NCBI RefSeq assembly: GCF_033115175.1 | Contig: NC_084827.1 | Location: forward strand, 150,839,701 to 150,903,700 | Origin: Lepus europaeus | Taxonomy: Eukaryota > Chordata > Mammalia > Lagomorpha > Leporidae | Length of the DNA stretch: 64,000 nucleotides | Reading direction: 5' to 3' | In this document: piece by piece, positions 58,127 through 64,000 of the stretch | How the letters are laid out: the number at the start of each line of letters is the position of its first letter | Numbering within the stretch: position 1 is the first letter of the stretch | Program-made: the position numbers and the translations under genes | Notes under the pieces: model-generated | Told to the model about the DNA's origin: nothing | The model's input: only the letters and a program-made list of their open reading frames with translations | Database searches by the model: none

Positions 58127-58454
58127 TTTTTTAATTTATTTTCTTGACAGAGTTAGACAGTGTGAGAGAGAGACAGAGAGAAAGGTCTTCCTTTTCCGTT
58201 GGTTCACCCCCTAAATGGCCGATATGGCCGGCGCCGATCCGAAGCCAGGAGCCAGGTGGTTCCTCCTGGTCTCCCATGCAGATGCAGGGCCCAAGGACTT
58301 GGGCCATCCTCCACTGCCTTCCCGGGCCACAGCAGAGAGCTGGACTGGAAAAGGAGCAACTGGGACAGAATCCGGCGCCCCAACCGGACTAAAACCCGGG
58401 GTGCCGGTGCCACAGGCAGAGGATTAGCCTAATGAGCCGCGGCGCCAGCCTCAC
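58127..58454 (-). mobile_element. CSINE, younger type, in CPO intron 1
   Basis: Inverted: TTTAATTTATTTTCTTGACA to GAGCCGCGGCGCCAGCC. TSD CCCATTTTCT exact at 58117-58126 and 58455-58464. Confidence 0.95.
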
Positions 58455-60499
58455 CCCATTTTCTATATACTAGCAACAAGTGGAATTTGAAATATAAAAC
58501 ATGTTACTATTTATATTCTCACCCCCAAATGAAATTTTTAGCTATAAATATAACAAAATTTGTATGAGATCTATAGAGAAAAAATAGTAAAATCCTAAGT
58601 AAATATGTCAAAGAAGAAGTAAATAGTGGAGATCTATTCTGTGTTCATAGACTTAAAGACTCAATATCGTCATGATGCCAGTTCCTCACAAATTTTCTCT
58701 ATAGGTTCAACACAGTCCCAATCAAAATCCTAGCAAGACTTTTTGTGATTAAAGGCAAACTTTTTTTGATTCTAAAGTTTGTATGGATACTATGCTTTCT
58801 CTTCAGATTGTAAAAAGTTTGTATGGAGAAACAAAAGAATAGCTAATAACTAATAGCCAGAATAGCTAATACAATATTGAAGGAGAAGAACAAAGTCAGA
58901 GAACTGACTATTCCTAATTGCAAGACTTAACATAAAGTAACAGACAATACGGTATTGGCAAACGAACTGACAAATAGGTCAATAGGAGAACGGGAAGCTC
59001 AGAAATAGAACCACATAAATATAGTCAACTGGTCTTTGACAAAAGAGCAAAGATAATAAAAGGAAGCAAAAAAATATCTTTTGAACAGTAAATGTCTGGT
59101 CTGGCCCCATTATCTATACATTCACAAGCACCCTTCACAAATATTAACTCAAAACATATCCTAGTCCTGAGTGTAAAGTGCAAAACCATAAAGCTCTAGG
59201 AGATAACATAGAGGAAAAAGCTGAATGGCATTGGTTATGGTGATGATTTTTCAGACACAATATAGAAGATGCAACCCATGAAACAAATAACTGATCAGCC
59301 AAGCTTCATTAGAATTAAAAACCTCTATCCTGTGAAAGAAAATGTCAAGAAAATGAAAAGACCATCATGAACTGAGAGAAAATATTAACAAAACATTCAT
59401 CTCATGAAGGGCTATTACCCAAAATATACTTTGTATGTGAAGAGTTGTTTAAGTTCTTAAAACTCAACAATAAGAAAAAGAGCAACCTGATTTACAACTG
59501 AGCAAAAGACTTGAACAGATATCTCAGCAAAGAAGATAAAGAGATGGCAAATCAACATAGGAAATGATGTTTTCTATCATCTGTTGTTAGGGAATTGTAA
59601 ATTAAAACAATGAGCTACCACTGCATATCTATTAAAATGGCCCAAATCCAAAACATTGGCAACATCAAATACTGAAGATAATATGGTGCAACAGAGCTCT
59701 CCTTCATTGCTGGTATTTATTGCTGGTGGGGGTGCAAAATGGTACAGCCATTTTGGAAGACCATTGACCATTTCTTGCAACACTAAACATACTTTTGCTA
59801 TACGATGTGGCAATTTAACTCTTTGGTATTTACCTAAATGTCCATATCAAAAATTATGCATGAATATTTCTAACTACTTGGAAACATTTGGAAACTACAA
59901 GATGCTCTTCTGAAGATGAGTAGATAATAAACTGTGGCGAATGAAATATTGTACAGCATTAAGAGAGAGATGAGATATCAAGCCATGACAAAACATGCAG
60001 GAAACTTGGAGCACATTATTAAGTAAAAGAAGCCAATCTATAAGGGCTATATACTGTATGAGTCTGAAAAAGGCAAAATGATGGAGACAGTGAAAATATA
60101 AGTAGCTGTTAGCAATGAGGTGGAGAGAGGGATGAATTGGCAGAACACTGAGGATTTTTAGGCAGTAAAACTACTCCATATAATACTAAAATTGTAGACA
60201 TATTTTATCAAACATTTGTCCAAACCTAAAAAATGTACAACCCCAAGAGTGACCCTGTTGTGAATTGTGGATTTGAGTGATGATGAATACACATAGGTTC
60301 ATTGGTTGAAACAAATGTCTCATTGTGGTGAGGGGATGTCCATAGTGAGGAGGGTTGTGTGTGAGAATCAAGCAGATGGGGGATAGTTGGGTATCATCCG
60401 AACTTTTCCCTTAATTTTCTTGTCAACCTAAATATGCTCACAACATTTATTTTTTTAAGACAAACCATTGCATAACTGAACATAATATAGCCATTATAT

Positions 60500-60715
60500 T
60501 CAGTGCAGTGGTTAATATTGTAGGCTCTTTGGACATAGTATCAGGGTTTAAATTGCAATAACAATTTCTTTATTGAGTCAGCTTCTTCATTTCTGAAATG
60601 GATATGAGAATACCCAATTCAGAGTTTTAGAGGGAAGTAAAACGAGATTTAAATTGCTTAGAACAGTGCATGTACCACAGTAAGTTGCCGTTCAATAAAT
60701 GTTAGCTATTATCTC
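60500..60715 (+). mobile_element. MIR
   Basis: GTGCAGTGGTTAATATTGTA, AGCTTCTTCATTTCTGAAAT, GCTTAGAACAGTGCATGTAC and TTCAATAAATGTTAGCTATT; close to MIR over most of its length. It ends about 200 bases before CPO exon 2. Confidence 0.85.
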
Positions 60716-60925
60716 TTTTACAAATTCAAAGTGTTTTTTTTTTTTAATCTACAACATATTGAATTATCCCAGCCTAACTGAAGGGTTGGAATGAGACATT
60801 CACCCTACAGTTGTGTCCTCCAAATCTTGTGCACACTGCTTTCTGATGCCTTTTTCATCAACCTTTAACCCTCAGGATGTCCCAGTTTCTTCATTGCTTT
60901 CCACCCTACTTTCTTCCCTTTGCAG

Positions 60926-61025
60926 ATCCTTAGCACAGCATGGGCAAGAGGTTGTGGACAAGACAGTGAGTCCATGGAGGAGCCTGGAGACCTATTCCTA
61001 TGACAAGTATCACTCCATGGAAGAG
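60926..61025 (+). CDS. CPO: carboxypeptidase O, coding exon 2
   Basis: 100 bases: one base completing the split Arg codon, then 33 codons that read SLAQHGQEVVDKTV, SPWRSLETYSY and DKYHSMEE. The acceptor is a pyrimidine tract ending in tttgcag and the donor is gtgagc, leaving phase 0 for exon 3. The YSYxKYHxMxE block matches the start of the mature M14 domain in CPO (the region that in CPA reads YHTLDEIY). From memory human CPO has SPWSLETYSY here, so the rabbit appears to carry one extra Arg codon after the Trp; this needs an alignment. The stretch is short and polar and holds no zinc ligand. Confidence 0.94.
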
Positions 61026-61284
61026 GTGAGCAAGGACACCTGGGGGAAGGTTGGTGACAGCCTACAGCCCACATTAGGATCAGAGAAGGATGGTTCACTG
61101 TTAACATCTATGAACTAGAGAGACTTAGAATCTGGGGTTATTTGCCTTGGCGCTGAGCTCAAAGGATTCTCAGACATCAGCATTACCAGAACCACCACCA
61201 CTGAAACTACAAAATCTGGTGATATGGAGTAAAAGGAAAAATTATTTAAAAAAGAAAAAGAAAGAAATGAACATCCCAGGGGTC

Positions 61285-61425
61285 CTCAGGTTCTTCATTT
61301 GTGAAATAGAAAAAGTAGTGTCTATCTTGCAGCACTGTTATGAGAGTCGATGAAATAAACTACACTTCTATTAAGTGTAAGTGTATTAAGAATAAGTGAT
61401 AGATACCACTGCTATTCATTGCTAT
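61285..61425 (+). mobile_element. MIR fragment in CPO intron 2
   Basis: CTCAGGTTCTTCATTTGTGA, TCTTGCAGCACTGTTATGAG and TCGATGAAATAAACTACAC match the MIR core. Confidence 0.6.
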
Positions 61426-62429
61426 TTGTAGCTAACCCAAGACTTAAGGCATCTTAGCATAACAAGGGAGAAAATTAGAATTCCAGGTCTCTGATCTAGT
61501 CACCTTATAAACACTCAAAGATACCCATGTAATAAGCTATTGTTCTTTATGTAGATACCTACTTAAGTATCATTATTGTTATAATAGTGCATTTTATCTA
61601 TAGATGCTCTATGATGAGTATCAATCAAGATAAAAAATTTTCAGGTAGTATATTTTTTATCCAGAATTAACTATTATTTGCCATAACCCTGGGTTGTTGT
61701 CATTCAGAGATGTCAACTGTATAGAAGTTGAGTGTGAAAGATATCTTGTAACATGTTGATAACAGTCTTAATATGTCTTAAAACTTTCTTACTGCATTCA
61801 CCTTTTTGGAAACCCATGTTATGGACTTATAGACAAAAGTGTAAGACTTCTTCCAAGCCTGGTGCAAGATTTGTAATTAAATCAGTATCTATTCAGGTCT
61901 ACTCAGTGGACCTGAAATGATTATTTTGAGCTTGATTTAGAAACTCTGTTGGCATTTCTGGGAAGGAAATGACCATATTTCTCTAACTCAGAATCATGGA
62001 CATTAGCAAAGGATCTTGTTGGAATTCATATCGACAGAAGAACTTGCAAACTAAGGCTGACCTGAAATTTTTCTGGTATGATTGAGTGCCATGTGAAAGT
62101 TAAATCTGGTGGCCACATGAAGGATGTGTTGTTACACCGTATTTATGAAGTGTGATTGGTGCATTATTAAAATTGCTAATCCTCTACGTCTTATTTTTAA
62201 AGTTTACAAGATGTCCTATGGCTTGGTGGCAAACTAGATCTTTAAAGGAAAGGAGAAGGAGGAAGTAATTCATTGATTTAGTTTTGTGTTTTGTTTCTAC
62301 ACATAGGTTGCAATCTCAAGCAAAGAGTGCAGAGTTCAATGTCTTACTGAAAGAAATGGCTGGTTATCTTAATCACAGGTGAGTCAGTAATCTTCCTATT
62401 GATAACCAAGTCTTCCCTGACTATTTCAG
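61426..62429. other. rest of CPO intron 2
   Basis: Unique sequence. Near its end a 72-base segment (62307-62378) is bounded by splice-like sites (see findings). Confidence 0.55.
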
Positions 62430-62531
62430 ATCTATCAGTGGATGAATCTGATAAGTGAGAAGTACACAGACGTGGTGACACAGCATTTCCTGGGAATGAC
62501 CTATGAGACCCGGCCCATGTATTATCTGAAG
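62430..62531 (+). CDS. CPO: carboxypeptidase O, coding exon 3
   Basis: 34 complete codons (phase 0 at both ends) reading IYQWMNLISEKYTDVV, TQHFLGMTYETRP and MYYLK. The acceptor is ctatttcag and the donor gtgagt. This is the first alpha-helix and first beta-strand of the M14 peptidase fold; the family pattern EIYxWM...VxxxxLGxTYExRPxYxLK is plain. It agrees almost residue for residue with the human CPO I remember, so function is very probably intact up to here. The next exons (with the HxxE zinc motif, the distal His ligand and the catalytic Glu) are not in the window. A decayed copy of this exon lies at 5089-5199. Confidence 0.95.
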
Positions 62532-62865
62532 GTGAGTGAGAAGGCTGGGAATTAGCCACGTGAGCAAAGGAAGCCTCCCTCTCCAAACCTATGGATAGAT
62601 ATTTGTCTGCTACCAGGACTTCAATTAGAAATGTGGGAAAGGCTGAAAGAGTCAGTGCGGAAAGACTTCACCTTTTCTACTTCAAACCGGGCTCTTCAAA
62701 TTAAAAGCTTAATCATCTTGTGGAATCAAGCTCATGAGTAAAGAGCACTGGGTGACTGGGTATGATCATAATTGTAAGATGGAAAGAACAGCAGGGACCA
62801 GAAGTGGTCGATTTCCCACTCATGCTTCAGTTAGAGACAGTATGTTTTCCACTTCGATTTTACAT

Positions 62866-62885
62866 TTTTGTTTTGTTTTGTTTTG
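62866..62885. repeat. (TTTTG)n short repeat
   Basis: Four TTTTG-type units next to the tail of the following CSINE. Confidence 0.85.
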
Positions 62886-62894
62886 TAAAATGTT

Positions 62895-63215
62895 CTTTTT
62901 TAAAGATTTTTTTTCCAGTTAAATTTTTTTTTAGTTTTATTTATTTGAAAGGCAGCTATAGGGAGAGAGGTCTTCTGTTTTATTGATTCACTCCCCAAAT
63001 GGCCACAACAGCAAGGGCTGGACCAGGCCAAAATAAGAGCTTCTTCTGGGTCTCCCACATGGGTGGCAGGGGCCTAAGTACTTAGGCCATCTTCTGTTGC
63101 TTTCCCAAGTCATTAGCAGGGAGCTGGATCAGAAGTGGGGCAGCCAGGACTCAAACCAGCACCAGCATTACAGCTGGATGTTTAACCCACTAAGCCACAA
63201 TGCTAGCCCCGCCAC
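62895..63215 (-). mobile_element. CSINE in CPO intron 3
   Basis: Inverted C-repeat; tail region AAAGATTTTTTTTCC, body GGTCTCCCACATGGGTGGCA, head CCACAATGCTAGCCCC. TSD TAAAATGTT exact at 62886-62894 and 63216-63224. Confidence 0.92.
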
Positions 63216-63234
63216 TAAAATGTTTTAAAACCAC

Positions 63235-63350
63235 AGAAACCTTCATTTTTGGTTCCTTCACTTTATGTTGTGGGAACAAAGACCCACAGGAGAGAAGCGA
63301 CTTGTGCAACATAAAACCAGAGAATACCATAACCAGAGGGGAATCAGGTC
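63235..63350 (-). mobile_element. possible MIR, antisense
   Basis: ACAAAGACCCACAGGAGAGA, AGCGACTTGTGCAACATAAA and AACCAGAGGGGAATCAGG resemble antisense MIR; weak. Confidence 0.4.
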
Positions 63351-63439
63351 ACTAGATACTCCTTCCTCTTTTGTATGTCAGTGAATAAAATAGCCAAATA
63401 ACTGCTTTCCCACAAGACCAGGACTTCTAGACTCCCAGA

Positions 63440-63770
63440 ACAGTGATTTTTCTATCCTGGCTGCACATTAAAATCACTTGGGGAGCTGTCATATAATCCT
63501 GATGCCTGGACTCTGCCTAGAGAGATGAAGCTTAATTATTTCAGGATGGTTGAAGATGCTTTGAAAGCTCCCCAGGTGATCCTAATGTGTAGCCAGAGTT
63601 GACAATCCTGCACCAAACCGGTAGTTTTAGGATGGTCCCTAGAGCAGCAGCACCACCTAGGAACTTGGACATGCACATTCTCATGCCCCACCACTATTTT
63701 ACTGAATCAGAAACTCTGGGTGGTGGGGGCCAATGATCTGATTTCACAAGCCCTCTTCTAAGTGATTTTT
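63440..63770 (+). mobile_element. two MER5A-like hAT relics in tandem
   Basis: First (about 63440-63612): TGGCTGCACATTAAAATCAC, CTCCCCAGGTGATCCTAATG. Second (about 63616-63770): GCAGCACCACCTAGGAACTT, ACTGAATCAGAAACTCTGGG. Both sense. Confidence 0.65.
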
Positions 63771-63774
63771 TAAT

Positions 63775-64000
63775 GAAAAATATTATTTTTATTTGAAAAA
63801 GAGTGGGCTTCCATCCATTTGTTCACTCCTCAAATGCCCTCAATAGCAGAGGCAAGGCCAGGCAGAAGCTGGGAGCTGGCAACTCAATCCAGGTCTCCCA
63901 TGGGGGTGGCAGGGACACAATTTTTCCCATGTGGGTAGCAGGAATCCAATCACTACTGTTTCTGCTTTAGGGGAGGTTGGTGTCAAGAGCTGGGCCTGAG
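63775..64000 (-). mobile_element. CSINE, older type, cut by the window edge
   Basis: Inverted: TTTTATTTGAAAAAGAGTGG, CATTTGTTCACTCCTCAAAT, CAATCCAGGTCTCCCATGGG; the head runs off the right end or is degenerate. Confidence 0.8.

Larger units (their letters stand above)
56900..60470 (+). mobile_element. old L1M, sense, in CPO intron 1
   Basis: Decayed ORF2 (CATGACCAAGTGTGATTTAT, GCAAGGCTGGTTCAGCATTC, the degenerate ADD site near 57610) and 3' end (CACTGAGGATTTTTAGGCAG, AACATTTGTCCAAACCTAAA). Split by a rabbit L1 tail and a CSINE. Many stops; no function. Confidence 0.85.

Noticed and set aside
1..64000. CRISPR array, operon or phage-like system
   Set aside because: Repeated units are interspersed retroelements with TSDs; the genome is mammalian.

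Overview
This window looks like nuclear DNA of a lagomorph, most likely the European rabbit (Oryctolagus cuniculus). The reasons are about 35 copies of the leporid C-repeat SINE (CSINE, a tRNA-headed SINE with a CT-rich body and an AATAAAT-type tail), several 3' ends of rabbit-type L1 elements, and older eutherian repeats (MIR, MER5A-like, MER2/Tigger, MaLR LTRs, L1M). AT-rich spaced repeats, intron-exon structure and GT-AG splice sites exclude a prokaryote. Everything here was read by eye without a repeat library, so family names are recognitions and boundaries are usually good to about 10-20 bases, better where a target-site duplication (TSD) is visible.

One protein-coding gene is supported: the 5' part of CPO (carboxypeptidase O), plus strand. 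Exon 1 (49125-49192) encodes the signal peptide. Exon 2 (60926-61025) and exon 3 (62430-62531) encode the short N-terminal segment and the start of the M14 peptidase domain. Together they give 90 codons, roughly the first quarter of the protein. The zinc-binding and catalytic exons lie beyond the right edge. Intron 1 is about 11.7 kb and intron 2 about 1.4 kb.

Left of CPO, 1-49 kb is gene-poor. Layout: 1.0-4.45 kb, an old antisense L1 broken by SINEs, a rabbit L1 tail and a Tigger-type transposon; 4.45-10.6 kb, mostly unique DNA that contains a decayed copy of CPO exon 3 at 5089-5199; 10.6-18.5 kb, a rabbit L1 tail, nested SINEs and a MaLR LTR; 19.0-22.0 kb, a 5'-truncated sense L1 with a decayed ORF2; 22.3-30.5 kb, one old antisense L1M stretched by at least ten later insertions; 30.5-39 kb, mostly unclassified or unique DNA with scattered SINEs; 39.2-43.2 kb, another old antisense L1 with three rabbit L1 tails in and beside it; 43.2-49.1 kb, mostly unique DNA up to CPO. 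CPO intron 1 itself holds SINEs, an old sense L1 at 56.9-60.5 kb and a young L1 tail with a possible 3' transduction.

I found no CRISPR array, tRNA, rRNA, complete retrogene or novel system. The most interesting item is the relic CPO exon 3 lying 44 kb upstream of the gene in the same orientation, which suggests an ancient partial duplication. The rest is retrotransposon biology: a target site used twice, a twin-priming inversion, a candidate 3' transduction, two forms of L1 3' UTR, and inverted SINE pairs within the CPO intron.
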